A stretch of 64,000 bases of DNA, from assembly GCF_036781485.1 (NCBI RefSeq), contig NZ_DAIQAX010000001.1, positions 91,887 to 155,886 of the forward strand, written 5' to 3'. The notes beneath the pieces are model-generated. The model saw only the letters and a list, made by a program, of their open reading frames with translations. It was not told the origin of the DNA and searched no databases. Shown here in pieces: positions 42,067 through 52,926 of the stretch; position 1 is the first letter of the stretch; each line of letters begins with the position of its first letter. This stretch comes from Thermocrinis sp. GTDB lineage: Bacteria > Aquificota > Aquificia > Aquificales > Aquificaceae. The position numbers and the translations under genes were made by a program.

Positions 42067-43146
42067 ATGCTCTATCATCTGTCCTTTTACCTAAAAGATC
42101 TTTTCTTTGGCTTTAATGTATTCAAATACATAACCTTTAGGTCTTTCCTTGCTGTTATGATAGCCTTTTTACTAACCTTGCTTTTATCTCCTGTTTTTTT
42201 AAAGAAGATGAAAACGATCCAAAGGCTATTTAAGGGATACGTTAGAGAATACACACCAGAGGGGCACGTAGCAAAAAGGTTAATTCCTACAATGGGTGGG
42301 CTTGTAATACTTATATCCGTGCTTTTCTCTTCCCTTCTACTTATGAGGTTGGATTTAACCTATTTTTGGATCATATCTTTTTGCATACTCGGGTTTGGAC
42401 TTATAGGACTGTGGGATGATTATACAAAGCTAAGGAACAAAAAGGGTATATCTGCAAAGGCTAAGTTTTCTGCTCAGGTTTTTGTAGCAACGATTACTGC
42501 ATTAGCTATATACCACTTTACCGACGTGGGCACAAAAATATACTTTCCCCTTTTTAAGAACCTTCAGATAGACCTTGGCCTTTTTTACATACCCTTTGCG
42601 GTCTTGGTTATAGTAGCTACATCTAACGCGGTGAACCTAACAGACGGTTTGGATGGTTTGGCTGTTGGTCCAGTGATGACAACAGCTGCATCTCTTGGCA
42701 TAATAGCTTATGCCGTGGGACACGTGAGCATAGCCAAGTATCTGAACATACCTTATGTGCCCTATGCTGGGGACTTAACCGTTTTGTGTTTTGCCATAAT
42801 TGGGGCTGGTCTTGGTTTTCTGTGGTTTAACGCTTACCCAGCTCAGATGTTTATGGGGGATGTGGGATCTTTATCCCTTGGTGCAGGTTTGGCTCTTATT
42901 GCCCTGATTGCTAAAGCAGAGCTAGTGCTTCCAATAGCGGGGGGCGTGTTTGTTTTTGAAACTTTAAGCGTCATACTTCAAGTGACATACTTTAAGGTAA
43001 CAAAAGGGAAGAGGCTTTTCAAAATGGCTCCCTTTCATCACCATTTAGAACTATCTGGTATTCCGGAGCCTAAGATAGTGGTTAGACTATGGATAGTATC
43101 CATACTTTTGAGTGTATTAGCAGTTGCCACACTAAAGCTAAGGTAA
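42067..43146 (+). CDS. mraY: Phospho-N-acetylmuramoyl-pentapeptide transferase MraY
   Basis: A 359-aa inner-membrane enzyme that attaches the muramyl-pentapeptide to undecaprenyl phosphate, forming lipid I. Ten membrane helices are present. Diagnostic loops are [43 protein letters not shown] and [19 protein letters not shown], and [11 protein letters not shown] is the C-terminal HHH motif. It is outside any mur/dcw cluster here. Confidence 0.96.
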   Translation: MLYHLSFYLKDLFFGFNVFKYITFRSFLAVMIAFLLTLLLSPVFLKKMKTIQRLFKGYVREYTPEGHVAKRLIPTMGGLVILISVLFSSLLLMRLDLTYFWIISFCILGFGLIGLWDDYTKLRNKKGISAKAKFSAQVFVATITALAIYHFTDVGTKIYFPLFKNLQIDLGLFYIPFAVLVIVATSNAVNLTDGLDGLAVGPVMTTAASLGIIAYAVGHVSIAKYLNIPYVPYAGDLTVLCFAIIGAGLGFLWFNAYPAQMFMGDVGSLSLGAGLALIALIAKAELVLPIAGGVFVFETLSVILQVTYFKVTKGKRLFKMAPFHHHLELSGIPEPKIVVRLWIVSILLSVLAVATLKLR

Positions 43147-43151
43147 AACTC

Positions 43152-43661
43152 TTACTTATAAGCGAGCATTAGCTCTTGTAGTATATAATCCGTTAAGTCT
43201 TCAGGGCTTTTCCTGCCATCTACCCTAAGGTGTGCTAAGCTGTAAACTTCCTTTCTCCTTTCCATAAGCTCTTTGACATAATCTAAGCCTTTTTTTAAAA
43301 GGGGTCTTCCCTCTGAGTTGGAACACCTTTTCAAAAAGGTTTCAAAATCTATATCCAACCAGACCACAAAACCCACCAACTTCATCCTGTTTAAAGCATC
43401 TCCGTTGGCACCCAGCCCTCCCCCTGTGCTTACCACCACTCTATCTTCGTTTAAGAACAAATCCAAAACCTCAAGCTCCATCCTTCTGAAGTACTCTTCT
43501 CCGTAGTTTGAGAATATCTCTTGTATACTCTTTCCCTCCCTTTGCTCTATAAATTCATCTAAGTCTACAAAAGAATAGGATAGTCTTTTAGCTAAAATCC
43601 TTCCTACCGTGCTCTTTCCACTGCACATAAAACCAATGAGAAAAATTCTTCTAGGTATCAT
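43152..43661 (-). CDS. aroK: Shikimate kinase
   Basis: A 169-aa enzyme of the chorismate pathway that phosphorylates shikimate. The Walker A is GFMCSGKSTVGRILA, the shikimate-binding residues lie in DLDEFIEQREGKSIQEIF and FRRMELEVL, and STGGGLG is the GGG loop. The lid has Arg in SEGRPLL. It overlaps the upstream prenyl synthase gene by 4 bp and converges on mraY with a 5-bp gap. Confidence 0.94.
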   Translation of the reverse strand: MIPRRIFLIGFMCSGKSTVGRILAKRLSYSFVDLDEFIEQREGKSIQEIFSNYGEEYFRRMELEVLDLFLNEDRVVVSTGGGLGANGDALNRMKLVGFVVWLDIDFETFLKRCSNSEGRPLLKKGLDYVKELMERRKEVYSLAHLRVDGRKSPEDLTDYILQELMLAYK

Positions 43662-44446
43662 ACGAAAGAGTTTAGAATGTATTCCATCTCCTCCGTCCAG
43701 AGGTTTAAGAATTTGAGCTTTGATATGACTTCTTCTTTTTTCGCGTTTATCTCATTTTTCAGTTGCTCGCCAAGCTGGAAGTAAAAGCCGTCCTTGTCTT
43801 TGTAGTCGTCACACATCTGAAAAAGTATTCCAAAACTCAGTCCCGCATCCTCAAGCTTGGAAAGCAAATCCTCTTTACCTGCTATTATACCACCTGCTAA
43901 AAAGCAAGCTGAAAAGAGCTGAGCAGTTTTTTTGAGAGTTATCTCCTTTTGATCTCCCAATTTCCTTATGTCCATTACCTGCCCACCTACCATTCCCTTT
44001 ACACCTGCTTTCTTGCTGATGATGTTTATGATCAGAAGTAACCTATCCGAATTTAAAGTTCTGAAGTTCTTTACATCCGAGAGTATTTCAAAGGCTAAAG
44101 TCAGGAGCGCATCCCCTGCCAAAAGGGCTATATCCTCTCCATAGACCACATGGCACGCAGGTTTTCCCCTTCTGTAATAATCGTTGTCCAGTGCAGGAAG
44201 GTCATCATGAATCAAAGAGTAGTTATGAATAAGCTCAATGGCGCATCCAACGACGATGGCATCTTGCAGGTTTCCACCATAAGCTGAGGAAACTGCGCAC
44301 AACAGTAAAGGTCTAATCCTCTTTCCTTCCTGAAGGGGATAGTAGGACACAGCTTCCTGAAGTATTTTAGGCTCAAAGGAATTTAAAAAACTTCTAAGCT
44401 TTTCTTCTAGCTCTCTCTTCCACAGAAATATTTTTTTTTCCACCAA
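43658..44446 (-). CDS. ispA: Short-chain polyprenyl diphosphate synthase (FPP/GGPP type)
   Basis: A 262-aa trans-prenyltransferase that condenses isopentenyl diphosphate with allylic diphosphates. The first Asp-rich motif is HDDLPALDND with the bacterial type-II two-residue insertion; the second is MCDDYKDKDG. GKRIRPLL and MVGGQVMDI support the assignment. The product length cannot be read safely. The start is TTG 44446 or GTG 44443, followed at once by a run of nine A. The distance to the divergent smc start is 21 bp. Confidence 0.88.
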   Translation of the reverse strand: MVEKKIFLWKRELEEKLRSFLNSFEPKILQEAVSYYPLQEGKRIRPLLLCAVSSAYGGNLQDAIVVGCAIELIHNYSLIHDDLPALDNDYYRRGKPACHVVYGEDIALLAGDALLTLAFEILSDVKNFRTLNSDRLLLIINIISKKAGVKGMVGGQVMDIRKLGDQKEITLKKTAQLFSACFLAGGIIAGKEDLLSKLEDAGLSFGILFQMCDDYKDKDGFYFQLGEQLKNEINAKKEEVISKLKFLNLWTEEMEYILNSFV

Positions 44447-44467
44447 GTTCGTATAATTATATCTTAG

Positions 44468-47400
44468 GTGAAGGGATACATAAACAAGATAGTTATAGAA
44501 GGCTTCAAATCTTATGGAAAGGAAAGGGTGGAAATTCCCCTGGGAGAAGGTTTTATAGCTGTAGTTGGTCCCAACGGTTCGGGTAAATCAAACATAGGGG
44601 ATGCCATTTCCTTTGCCTTGGGTATAGCCACTTCAAAGGCTTTGAGGGCAAAAAACTTATCCTATCTAATATTCAGTAAAGACGGGGATAAAGCAGACTA
44701 CGCTTATGTGGAAGTGCATTTTAAGAACTTTGGGGCCTTTCCCATACCAGAGGAGGACGTAATCCTATCCAGGAAAGTTTATCAGGACGGAAGGAGTGTT
44801 TTTAGATTGAATGGTCAGATTGTAAGGGAAAGGGAACTGAGCGAGTTTCTTTCAAAAGCTGGCATATACGAGAACGGATATAACGTGGTCCTTCAGGGAG
44901 ATATAGTTAGGTTTCTTAAGATGACACCTGTGGAGAGGAGAAAGCTCATTGAGGAAGTGGCAGGAATAGGCGAGTATGAAGAGAAAAAGCAAAAGGCCCT
45001 TGCCCAGTTGGGAGAGGTGGAGTTAAAGCACAGAGAACTCAGACTTTTGATAGACGAGATGGAAGTTCAGATGGAAAAGCTAAAGGCGGAGGTTGAAAAG
45101 ATAAAACTTTACAGGGAATTATCTGAAAGAAAAAGAGTTTTGGAGCTAAAGCTTTACTCAAAAGATTTTTTAAAGACAGCTGATGAAAGGCACAGCGTAG
45201 AACAAAAGCTATTTTTATTAGAGGAAGAGTTAATAAACTTGAAAAAATCCAGTGAGGAACTACAGGAACAGGCAAAATTTTTGGAAAAGGAGCTCTCTCA
45301 GGTGAAGGAGATCCTTCTACCTTTCAGAGAAAAAACTGGAAGGTTGAGCGAAAGATTGGAGATGATAGATAAGGAAACACAAAACAGTTATAAAGATCTT
45401 GAAAGATTATACAGTGAAGGGCAAAACTTGGAAAAAAGGATAATGCATTTGGAGAGGGATATGGAAAGCTTGATGATGGAAGAGAAACATCTGGAGGATT
45501 TGCTCAAAGAAAAGGAGGAAGAAATTAGCAAGTTACAAATAGAATTTGAGCGGGTAATTGAGAGTTTAAAAGAAAAAGAGAGAGATATGAAGGCATCCTT
45601 TGAAGAAATCCACCAAACGGAGGAAAAGCTTAATGCGCTATTGAAATCTGTTCAAGAAAAGAAAAGTCAGATATCAAACTTGGAGCTAAAACTTAAAGAA
45701 TTGGAGCTAAAGCAGGAGAAGGTAAAAGAGGAAACAAAGAATTTAGAAAATGAACTAAGCAATCTAAAAAGCGCCTTAGGAGAGGAAGCTCTAAAGAAAG
45801 AGAACTATCAAAAGATGCTGAAAGAGGAAGAGATTGCCCAAAGAAAAATAAAATCAAAGATACAAGAGCTGGAAGACAAGCTTAAGAAGTTAAGGATGGA
45901 GAGGGAGGAAATACTTCAAGAGTTGGCTGTTCTTAAGTCAAAGTTAAGAGAAGCAGATTATGCTCATCTTCCTTTTGAGGATATACATGGGGTTTATGGG
46001 AGGGTGGCGGACCTAATAAGGGTAAAAGATTACGAGTATTTAAAGGCTGTGGAAGTAGCAGGGGGGCAAAGGCTCTCTTATGTGGTAGTGGAAAACGATG
46101 AGGTAGCACAAAGGTGCATTCACAGGCTTAAAGAGATAAAGGCTGGTAGGATGAGTTTTATACCACTAAGCCACATAAAAGACTTCCCTCTTCCACCTTA
46201 TCCGCGTATAAAAGGATACGTTGACTTTGTGATCAACCTTCTTGAATACGATAAGAAGTTTGAAAAGGCCATCCGTTTTGTCTTTGGGGATACGTTAGTA
46301 GTGGAGGATTTTGAAAAGGCAAGGGCCTTAGGTATAGGCAATTACAGAATGGTTAGCTTGGACGGCGAGCTTTTTGAAAAGACAGGTGTGATAAGTGGAG
46401 GATATTTGGAGTCAAAGGGCACACTCAGCAAAAGCTTTTACCAAGAGAAGGTAGTAGAGCTAGAAGGTATTTTGGATAGACTAAAACAAGAAGAAGCGGA
46501 GAATGAAAGAGAATACAAATCCTTGAGAGATGAGCTTGTTGAAAAGGAGGGTGTAGTAAAAATACTAGAAAGGAGGATAAAAGAAGTAGAACAAAGGGAT
46601 AAGGAAAGTTTTGAAAAGATAAAGAGCTTAGAAGAACGAATAAGAAATGGAAAAGAATATCTAAAGGTTTTAGCCCAGCAAAGTGAAAAACTTTTAGCGG
46701 AGAAAAGGGAGATTGAGGAAGAACTTTTTTACCAAGAGGAAAAGCTTGAAAATCTAAGGTTTAGATACTCGTCCCTTCTTAAAATAGCCAAAGAATCTGG
46801 TCTGGAAGAACTTAGAGAAAAAGCTGATAAGTATAGAAGACTTTTAGAAAGGAAAAGGGAAGAGGTTTTTAACCTTAGACTGAAACTTCAAGAAACTCAA
46901 CAAAACAAACAAAACATTCTTCAAGAAATAAAGCAGAAAAAGGCACAGTTGGAGGACATTCAGCAAAGTATAGAAGAGATTAACCGGAGAATCCAGGAAC
47001 TAAATCAAGAAAAAGAAAAAGTTGAGGAAGAGTTAAAGAGTGTAAATCTTCAAGCTTATGAACTCTACAAAAAAGTAGATTCTTTGGAAGAAAGCATAAG
47101 ACACATTACAGCTCTGCTAGGTCAGAAAAGAATGCTTATTGATGTTAGGCTGGAGGAAAGGATTGGGATAGAGAGGGAACTGGCAAAGCTAAGGGATAAA
47201 GAGGAGTTTTTATTAGAGAAAATCAGAGAATTAGGGGAGGAAAAGCCTATAGCGGAGGTTCAGGAAAGCTACACGCGCCTGAAGGATGAGCTTGCAAAAG
47301 TTGAGAGGGAAATAAACCTGCTCGGAAGCATAAACTTTAAGGCTATGGAAGATTATGAGGAGTTTAGCCAAAGACATAAGGATTATGTAGAAAGAGACAG

Positions 47401-47926
47401 AAAACTTTTAGAGGAAAGAAAGGCAATAAAGGAGCTGATAGAAGAGATAGAGGCAAAGAAACTAAACGCCTTTATCAAGGCCTACGAGCAGATAAACGCC
47501 AGCTTTAAAAAGATCTTTGCAAGGCTCTCTCCTGGCGGTAAAGCTCAGATGGAACTTGAAAAGCCGGAGAATCCTTTTGATGGGGGCATAAACCTGGTAG
47601 TAAAGCCGAGGGGAAAGGAAGTGCAGTATTTAGAGGCAATCTCAGGAGGAGAAAAAACTCTTGCAGCTCTATCTTTGATCTTTGCCTTACAGGAGTATAA
47701 ACCTTCAATTTTTTATTACTTTGACGAAGTGGACGCGCACCTTGACGAAGCCAATGCAAGGCTTGTGAGCGAGCTGATAAAAGAAAAATCGAGATCAGCC
47801 CAGTTTATAGTGGTAACACTCAGAGAAGTCTTGGCATCTTATGCAGATAAAATCATAGGTGTTAGTAGCAGAGGGGGAGTATCAAAGGCGTTCCCCCTCA
47901 AAAACCTCACTCACTCTCTTGCCTGA
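44468..47926 (+). CDS. smc: Chromosome partition protein SMC
   Basis: An 1152-aa condensin-type ATPase. The Walker [20 protein letters not shown] and the R-loop/Q-loop ([14 protein letters not shown]) are at the N-terminus. Two coiled coils flank the hinge (about residues 505-660, with [10 protein letters not shown] and [13 protein letters not shown]). The C-terminus holds the signature [18 protein letters not shown] and Walker [17 protein letters not shown]. The start codon is GTG. The 3' end overlaps the convergent clpC by 20 bp. ScpA/ScpB are not nearby. Confidence 0.96.
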   Translation: MKGYINKIVIEGFKSYGKERVEIPLGEGFIAVVGPNGSGKSNIGDAISFALGIATSKALRAKNLSYLIFSKDGDKADYAYVEVHFKNFGAFPIPEEDVILSRKVYQDGRSVFRLNGQIVRERELSEFLSKAGIYENGYNVVLQGDIVRFLKMTPVERRKLIEEVAGIGEYEEKKQKALAQLGEVELKHRELRLLIDEMEVQMEKLKAEVEKIKLYRELSERKRVLELKLYSKDFLKTADERHSVEQKLFLLEEELINLKKSSEELQEQAKFLEKELSQVKEILLPFREKTGRLSERLEMIDKETQNSYKDLERLYSEGQNLEKRIMHLERDMESLMMEEKHLEDLLKEKEEEISKLQIEFERVIESLKEKERDMKASFEEIHQTEEKLNALLKSVQEKKSQISNLELKLKELELKQEKVKEETKNLENELSNLKSALGEEALKKENYQKMLKEEEIAQRKIKSKIQELEDKLKKLRMEREEILQELAVLKSKLREADYAHLPFEDIHGVYGRVADLIRVKDYEYLKAVEVAGGQRLSYVVVENDEVAQRCIHRLKEIKAGRMSFIPLSHIKDFPLPPYPRIKGYVDFVINLLEYDKKFEKAIRFVFGDTLVVEDFEKARALGIGNYRMVSLDGELFEKTGVISGGYLESKGTLSKSFYQEKVVELEGILDRLKQEEAENEREYKSLRDELVEKEGVVKILERRIKEVEQRDKESFEKIKSLEERIRNGKEYLKVLAQQSEKLLAEKREIEEELFYQEEKLENLRFRYSSLLKIAKESGLEELREKADKYRRLLERKREEVFNLRLKLQETQQNKQNILQEIKQKKAQLEDIQQSIEEINRRIQELNQEKEKVEEELKSVNLQAYELYKKVDSLEESIRHITALLGQKRMLIDVRLEERIGIERELAKLRDKEEFLLEKIRELGEEKPIAEVQESYTRLKDELAKVEREINLLGSINFKAMEDYEEFSQRHKDYVERDRKLLEERKAIKELIEEIEAKKLNAFIKAYEQINASFKKIFARLSPGGKAQMELEKPENPFDGGINLVVKPRGKEVQYLEAISGGEKTLAALSLIFALQEYKPSIFYYFDEVDAHLDEANARLVSELIKEKSRSAQFIVVTLREVLASYADKIIGVSSRGGVSKAFPLKNLTHSLA

Positions 47927-50351
47927 AAACCGCTTCCAGCTTTTCTCTCTTCTTGATAGGTTTTAAGTATGGTTTGTCGTCCTTTACCCTAATTTCTACC
48001 GTGTCTACGTCTTGGAATGTGCCCTTTAAAAGCTCTTCTGCCAGCAGGTCCTCCACGTGCTTCTGAAGAGCTCTTTTTATACTCCTTGCTCCATACTCAG
48101 GCTTGTACTCCCTTTCCACCAACCACTCAGAAAAGCTTTTGTGTAGTTTTACCTTTAAGTTCCAATCGGTAAGACTTTTGTTTATTTCTGCAATTTGTAT
48201 GTCAAGTATTTTCAGTATGTCTTCTTTCTCTAATGCTCTGTAAACTACGATTTCATCCAAACGATTTAGAAATTCCGGATTGAACGATCTTTTGACTTGC
48301 TCCATTACGTTCTTCTTCATCTGTTCAAAGTCTATGACGCCGAACTTCTGCTCAAAGCCCATCTTTCCACCGTGAACTATGAGCCTTGCTCCGAGGTTGG
48401 ATGTCATGATTATGATTGTGTTGGAAAAATCTACCGTTCTACCCATAGCGTCTGTTAGCCTTCCGTCATCAAATATTTGCAGGAATATGTTGAACACATC
48501 TGGATGAGCCTTTTCTATCTCGTCAAAGAGCAGGACAGAGTACGGTCTCCTTCTTACTTTTTCTGTGAGCTGTCCGCCTTCTTCGTATCCCACGTATCCA
48601 GGTGGTGCACCCACAAGTCTAGAGACTGTGTGCTTTTCCATATACTCGGACATGTCAAACCTTATTAGTGCCTCTTCTGTGCCAAAGAGGTATTCAGCCA
48701 AAGCCTTTGCAGTTTCTGTTTTGCCTACACCAGTTGGTCCTAAGAAGAGGAAAACTCCTATTGGTCTGTGTCTGCCCTTTAGTCCTACCCTTGACCTTCT
48801 TATTGCCCTTGCAATAACCTTTATAGCTTCATCCTGTCCCACTACCCTTTTCATTAATTCATCTTCTATGTGTAATAGCTTTTGAGTATCGCTCTCGTGC
48901 ACTCTTTTGACTGGGATGCCCGTCCATCTTGCAACTACTTCAGCTACGTCTTCCTCTGTAACCTTTGGCCTTTTCTTCATGATTTCCTGCTTCCACTTCA
49001 TTTTCATGTTTTCAAACTTTGCTCTTAGTCTTAGCTCTTCGTCTCTAAGCTTTGCAGCCTTTTCGTAATCTTGTTCCGCCACTGCAGAATCTTTCTTAGC
49101 CTCTATCTCTTTTATTTTCTCTTCCAATTCTTTGAGTTCTGGTGATAGTTGATACACCCTTAACTTTACCAAAGAACCAGCCTCATCCAAGACGTCTATA
49201 GCTTTGTCCGGCAAATGTCTGTCCGTTATGTATCTTTCGGATAGTTGCACCGCCTTTTCTATAGATTCTGGTGTGTATTCTACGTTATGGAACTCTTCAA
49301 ACTTGCTCTTAAGACCGTAAAGAATTCTTATAGTATCTTCTTGGTTAGGTTCTTCTACTAAAACTGGTTGGAATCTTCTTTCCAAAGCCCCGTCTTTTTC
49401 TATGTATTTTCTGTATTCGTCTATGGTTGTAGCACCTATAACTTGTATTTCACCCCTTGCCAATGCAGGCTTTAGCATGTTGGATGCGTCTATGGATCCT
49501 TCAGCGGAACCAGCACCTACTATAGTGTGGATCTCATCTATGAAGAGTATTACGTTTGGTGCCTTTTCAAGCTCTTTGAGAATATTTTTTAAACGCTCTT
49601 CAAACTGCCCTCTGTATTTGGTGCCTGCCACTAGCGCTGCTAGGTCCAGAGCCACAACCCTTTTGTTTAGCAAAGGTTCTGGCACCTCTTTGTTTGCTAT
49701 TCTCTGAGCCAAACCTTCCACTATGGCAGTCTTTCCGACTCCTGGGTCTCCTAGGAGAACGGGATTGTTCTTGCGCCTTCTGACAAGTATTTGAATTACC
49801 CTTTCTATTTCTCTTTCCCTTCCTATAACTGGGTCGAGTTTTCCTTCCCTTGCCATCTGGGTTAGGTCCCTTGAGAACCTATCCAAGTTTGGAGTGGGTG
49901 CATACTTTGTAGTTTCCTGGGGTGGTAGCTCTCCAAGGAACTGAAGCACTTCCCTTCTTACCGAATACTCGTCCAATCCAAAACCCCTCAGAATCCTACC
50001 ACCAAGACCAGTCTTTTCTCTGACAACGCCTATAAGTAAGTGCTCTGGACCCACAAACTGGTGGTGGAGTATGCGCGCTTCTTCCACCGCAAACTCCAAA
50101 ACTCTCTTTGCATCGGGGGCAAAAAGGATCTCTCCCGAATGGCTACCTTTTGTTATCTGACCAAGCAAGGCACGACGCACTTTTTCAGCAGTCAAACCAA
50201 ACTTAGAAAGTATTAGAGTGGGTAGATCTTCGTCCTTTATAAGAGCTAAGAGTATGTGCTCGCTACCTAAGTATGTATGACCCAGCTCCAATGCTTCCTC
50301 TCTTGCCTGAAGAATAACTTGTCTTGCCTTTTCCGTAAACTTTTCAAACAT
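47907..50351 (-). CDS. clpC: ATP-dependent Clp protease ATPase subunit ClpC
   Basis: An 814-aa HSP100 unfoldase. Two Clp N repeats (residues 1-140) are followed by the first AAA+ domain (Walker [19 protein letters not shown]), a UVR-type coiled insert with [14 protein letters not shown], and the second AAA+ domain ([39 protein letters not shown]). The UVR segment and length identify ClpC rather than ClpA or ClpB. No McsA/McsB or CtsR partners are nearby. Confidence 0.94.
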   Translation of the reverse strand: MFEKFTEKARQVILQAREEALELGHTYLGSEHILLALIKDEDLPTLILSKFGLTAEKVRRALLGQITKGSHSGEILFAPDAKRVLEFAVEEARILHHQFVGPEHLLIGVVREKTGLGGRILRGFGLDEYSVRREVLQFLGELPPQETTKYAPTPNLDRFSRDLTQMAREGKLDPVIGREREIERVIQILVRRRKNNPVLLGDPGVGKTAIVEGLAQRIANKEVPEPLLNKRVVALDLAALVAGTKYRGQFEERLKNILKELEKAPNVILFIDEIHTIVGAGSAEGSIDASNMLKPALARGEIQVIGATTIDEYRKYIEKDGALERRFQPVLVEEPNQEDTIRILYGLKSKFEEFHNVEYTPESIEKAVQLSERYITDRHLPDKAIDVLDEAGSLVKLRVYQLSPELKELEEKIKEIEAKKDSAVAEQDYEKAAKLRDEELRLRAKFENMKMKWKQEIMKKRPKVTEEDVAEVVARWTGIPVKRVHESDTQKLLHIEDELMKRVVGQDEAIKVIARAIRRSRVGLKGRHRPIGVFLFLGPTGVGKTETAKALAEYLFGTEEALIRFDMSEYMEKHTVSRLVGAPPGYVGYEEGGQLTEKVRRRPYSVLLFDEIEKAHPDVFNIFLQIFDDGRLTDAMGRTVDFSNTIIIMTSNLGARLIVHGGKMGFEQKFGVIDFEQMKKNVMEQVKRSFNPEFLNRLDEIVVYRALEKEDILKILDIQIAEINKSLTDWNLKVKLHKSFSEWLVEREYKPEYGARSIKRALQKHVEDLLAEELLKGTFQDVDTVEIRVKDDKPYLKPIKKREKLEAVFRQESE

Positions 50352-50381
50352 AGCTTACACCTCTTGAATATTAAAGATAAT

Positions 50382-50924
50382 TTAGCTTCCCTCAGATTGC
50401 AATGTATCTTTATCATATAAGAAGAGTTTTTTGAAAGACCTATCAATGGTTCTTATCGCCTTATGTCTATCCTTCGGCACATCTTCCAGCTCAACAAAGT
50501 ACAGACAGTTGGTGACGCACTTGGACACGCAGGAAGGAAGAAGACCTCTATCTACCCTCTTGTAGCAGTAATCGCACTTTTCAACCTTCATGGTGTTAGG
50601 ATTGAAACTTATAGCTCCGTATGGACAGGCTATTATGCACGCCTTGCAGCCTATGCATCTTAGCTCTTCAACGTAGACTATGCCGTCCTGTCTTTTTCTC
50701 ATAGCGGATGTGGGACAGGCAGATACACAGGGCGCAGGTTCACAGTGAAAGCAGTTCATGGGCAAAAAGTAAGCAGAAGGCTGTTCATCCACACCCTCCA
50801 CTCTAAAGACTCTCATAGGCCTTATGCCAAGCACTTCTAAACCCTTCTCTTGGACACAAGCTACCTCGCAAGAAAGACATCCTATACACCTATCCACATC
50901 TATGAGCATTATAGGTCTTTTCAT
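50382..50924 (-). CDS. Ferredoxin-like electron-transfer protein with four [4Fe-4S] motifs
   Basis: A 180-aa cytoplasmic or membrane-bound electron carrier of the DmsB/HybA/PhsB type. Four Cys clusters can be read: CIGCLSCEVAC, CFHCEPAPCVSACP, CIGCKACIIACP and CDYC...CVSKCVTNC. No partner molybdoenzyme or membrane anchor gene lies next to it, and there is no signal peptide. The start is the ATG at 50924, which gives the family's usual beginning (MKRPIMLIDVDRCIGC). A 159-bp gap with an AT-rich TATATT segment separates it from phnM, so it probably has its own promoter. Confidence 0.82.
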   Translation of the reverse strand: MKRPIMLIDVDRCIGCLSCEVACVQEKGLEVLGIRPMRVFRVEGVDEQPSAYFLPMNCFHCEPAPCVSACPTSAMRKRQDGIVYVEELRCIGCKACIIACPYGAISFNPNTMKVEKCDYCYKRVDRGLLPSCVSKCVTNCLYFVELEDVPKDRHKAIRTIDRSFKKLFLYDKDTLQSEGS

Positions 50925-51083
50925 CGTAACTCTCTCACATAGTGTTATGCTTTCTGACTGTGGAAACATTCTATCTAAAATATATAATAAGCTACTTGAA
51001 CAACCAAGGGAAAATTTTAAAAACCTTAGGGTCTAACGGATCATGAACGAAGACATGCACAGTGTTATTAAGAAAAGTTCTCA

Positions 51084-52235
51084 TCAATATAGCCTGTCCG
51101 AATATATAATCCTTCCATCTCTGATTGTCATAGCAACCTTTGCAAAGCCATCATCCCAATCTACCAAAATCAGGTCTGCGGCCTTACCTTCCTCAATACT
51201 TCCCTTAGTGTTCAGGTTCATCGCCTTTGCGGGATTAAGCGTTGCCAGCTTTACCGCCTCGTGAAGAGAGAGTATGCCCTCCGCGCTAAGCTTGAATATT
51301 GCTTGAATCAGTGTCGATGGTTTGTAGTCTGAGCATAGGATGTTAGCGTAGCCAAGTTTGATAAGCTCCCTCGCGCTTAGGTTTCCGTAGTGGGACGAAC
51401 CTCTTACCACGTTGGGAGACCCCACGCATACGTTCATTCCAAGCTCTTTGGCTGTTTTTGCCGCTTCTATGGTCGTGGGAAACTCTGATACAGTAATACC
51501 TCTTTCGTAGACCCACCTAACCTTCTCTTCGCTGTCATCATCGTGAGAAATCAGAGTTATCCCCTCTTCTTTACAGTTCCTAAGAAATTGGTCAATCTCT
51601 TTCATAGCTTTTTCTCTGAAAGATAGCTTTTCTTTTAGAAGAGTGCTCACGCTTTCTGAATCCATCTTATAGGTTTTTTCTAAATACTCTCTATAAGCCC
51701 TTTCTTCTTTAAACTGTCCCTGTCCTGGTGTGTGATCCATGATGGACAAAGCGTCTATGGCACGTTCTTGTATTAGTTTGCTTAGATATTCCATGCCTTT
51801 CAAATTGGTTATTTCAAGCCTTGCGTGAATCCTGTTATTTGTCAGGAGTTTTGGGCTTAGTTTAAGGATGCTTTCCGTTAACTTTTGTGCAAGTTGATTG
51901 CTTCTTAAACCAAGCTCTTTGTCCGCAAAGGAGATGGCATGAAAAACCGTAGTTATGCCCCAAAGGGCCAACTTTCTATCCAACTCCAAGATAGCCAATT
52001 CAAAGGGGAAAAAGGTGTTTGGCCTTGGCTCTACTTCCTTCTCTATGGCATCGCTGTGAGTGTCTATAAGTCCAGGTAAGAGGAACATATCTTCTGCATT
52101 TATCTTTTTTACCCTGTATTTTGGCTGACCCTCTCCTACCTCCAAAATCTTTCCTTCACCCACAAGCACGTATCCTTGTTCCAAAATACCAAAAGGAGTA
52201 ACAACCTTTGCCCTTTCAATCAAAAACTCGCGCAT
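51084..52235 (-). CDS. phnM: PhnM, ribose 1-methylphosphonate 5-triphosphate diphosphatase
   Basis: A 383-aa amidohydrolase-fold enzyme of C-P lyase pathways that removes pyrophosphate from the triphosphate intermediate made by PhnGHIL. Metal-site motifs are LPGLIDTHSDAIEKEVEPRP, HDDDSEEKVRWVYE, GSPNVVRGSSHYGN and CSDYKPST, all typical of PhnM. It overlaps phnL by 20 bp and is last in the phn operon. Confidence 0.93.
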   Translation of the reverse strand: MREFLIERAKVVTPFGILEQGYVLVGEGKILEVGEGQPKYRVKKINAEDMFLLPGLIDTHSDAIEKEVEPRPNTFFPFELAILELDRKLALWGITTVFHAISFADKELGLRSNQLAQKLTESILKLSPKLLTNNRIHARLEITNLKGMEYLSKLIQERAIDALSIMDHTPGQGQFKEERAYREYLEKTYKMDSESVSTLLKEKLSFREKAMKEIDQFLRNCKEEGITLISHDDDSEEKVRWVYERGITVSEFPTTIEAAKTAKELGMNVCVGSPNVVRGSSHYGNLSARELIKLGYANILCSDYKPSTLIQAIFKLSAEGILSLHEAVKLATLNPAKAMNLNTKGSIEEGKAADLILVDWDDGFAKVAMTIRDGRIIYSDRLY

Positions 52236-52917
52236 GTTTTCTCACCTCCAAGATTCTATCTGCGATCGCTTTCAGGTGATCTTTGTTGTGGAATATACCT
52301 ATCATTCCCACTCCCTCCTCCTTTAGCTCCTTTAGAATTTCCAGCACTATCCTTGCGGATTTATCGTCCAAAGAAGCGGTAGGCTCGTCAAGAAGCAGAA
52401 GTCTTGGCTTCCATATTATAGCTCTGGCGATGTTTACCTTCTGCTGTTCTCCACCGCTAAAGGTAGATGGATAGGCATCAAGCAGATTGGATGGTATGCC
52501 AAGCCTTCTTAAGAGCCATCCTGCCATCTCTCTTGCTTCCTTTTCATCCAACCCAAAGTATCTAACAAGAGGTTCCGCCACTATATCCACTGCAGACACC
52601 CTGGGAATAACGCTGAAAAACTGGGAGACGTATCCTATCTCTCTCCTTCTTAGTTCTATTATTTGCCAGTCGGGAGCCCTTTCTAAAGCAACCAATCCGT
52701 ATTTGTAAGAGTTGTAAAGAATATGACCCTCTGTTGGTATATAAGTGCGATATATACACTTTAGGATGGTGCTTTTGCCCGCCCCACTTGGTCCGTAAAG
52801 AGCCAAAAACTCCCCTTCTTCCAACTCAAAGCTTATTCCGTTGATGCTCTCTATTGTCTTTCTTTGACCTACCTTAAGCTCAAAGTTTTTTGATAAGTTC
52901 TCTACCTTCAGAAGCAT
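52216..52917 (-). CDS. phnL: PhnL, C-P lyase-associated ABC-type protein
   Basis: A 233-aa nucleotide-binding protein with Walker A GPSGAGKST, the signature FSGGEQQKVNIARA and Walker B LLLLDEPTASLD. It is ABC-like but not a transporter: in E. coli it associates with the C-P lyase core and is needed for the first step, attachment of phosphonate to ATP-derived ribose. It is 9 bp after phnK. Confidence 0.92.
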   Translation of the reverse strand: MLLKVENLSKNFELKVGQRKTIESINGISFELEEGEFLALYGPSGAGKSTILKCIYRTYIPTEGHILYNSYKYGLVALERAPDWQIIELRRREIGYVSQFFSVIPRVSAVDIVAEPLVRYFGLDEKEAREMAGWLLRRLGIPSNLLDAYPSTFSGGEQQKVNIARAIIWKPRLLLLDEPTASLDDKSARIVLEILKELKEEGVGMIGIFHNKDHLKAIADRILEVRKHARVFD

Positions 52918-52926
52918 CTTTCCCCT

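Noticed and set aside
44400..44446. Programmed frameshift at the run of nine A after the prenyl synthase start
   Set aside because: The frame is intact through the run and no alternative product makes sense. A sequencing or polymerase slip hotspot is the simplest reading.
50938..51066. Terminator or repeated element after phnM (AGTGTTAT words)
   Set aside because: Two short similar words without a stem or T-tract. Chance is enough to explain them.
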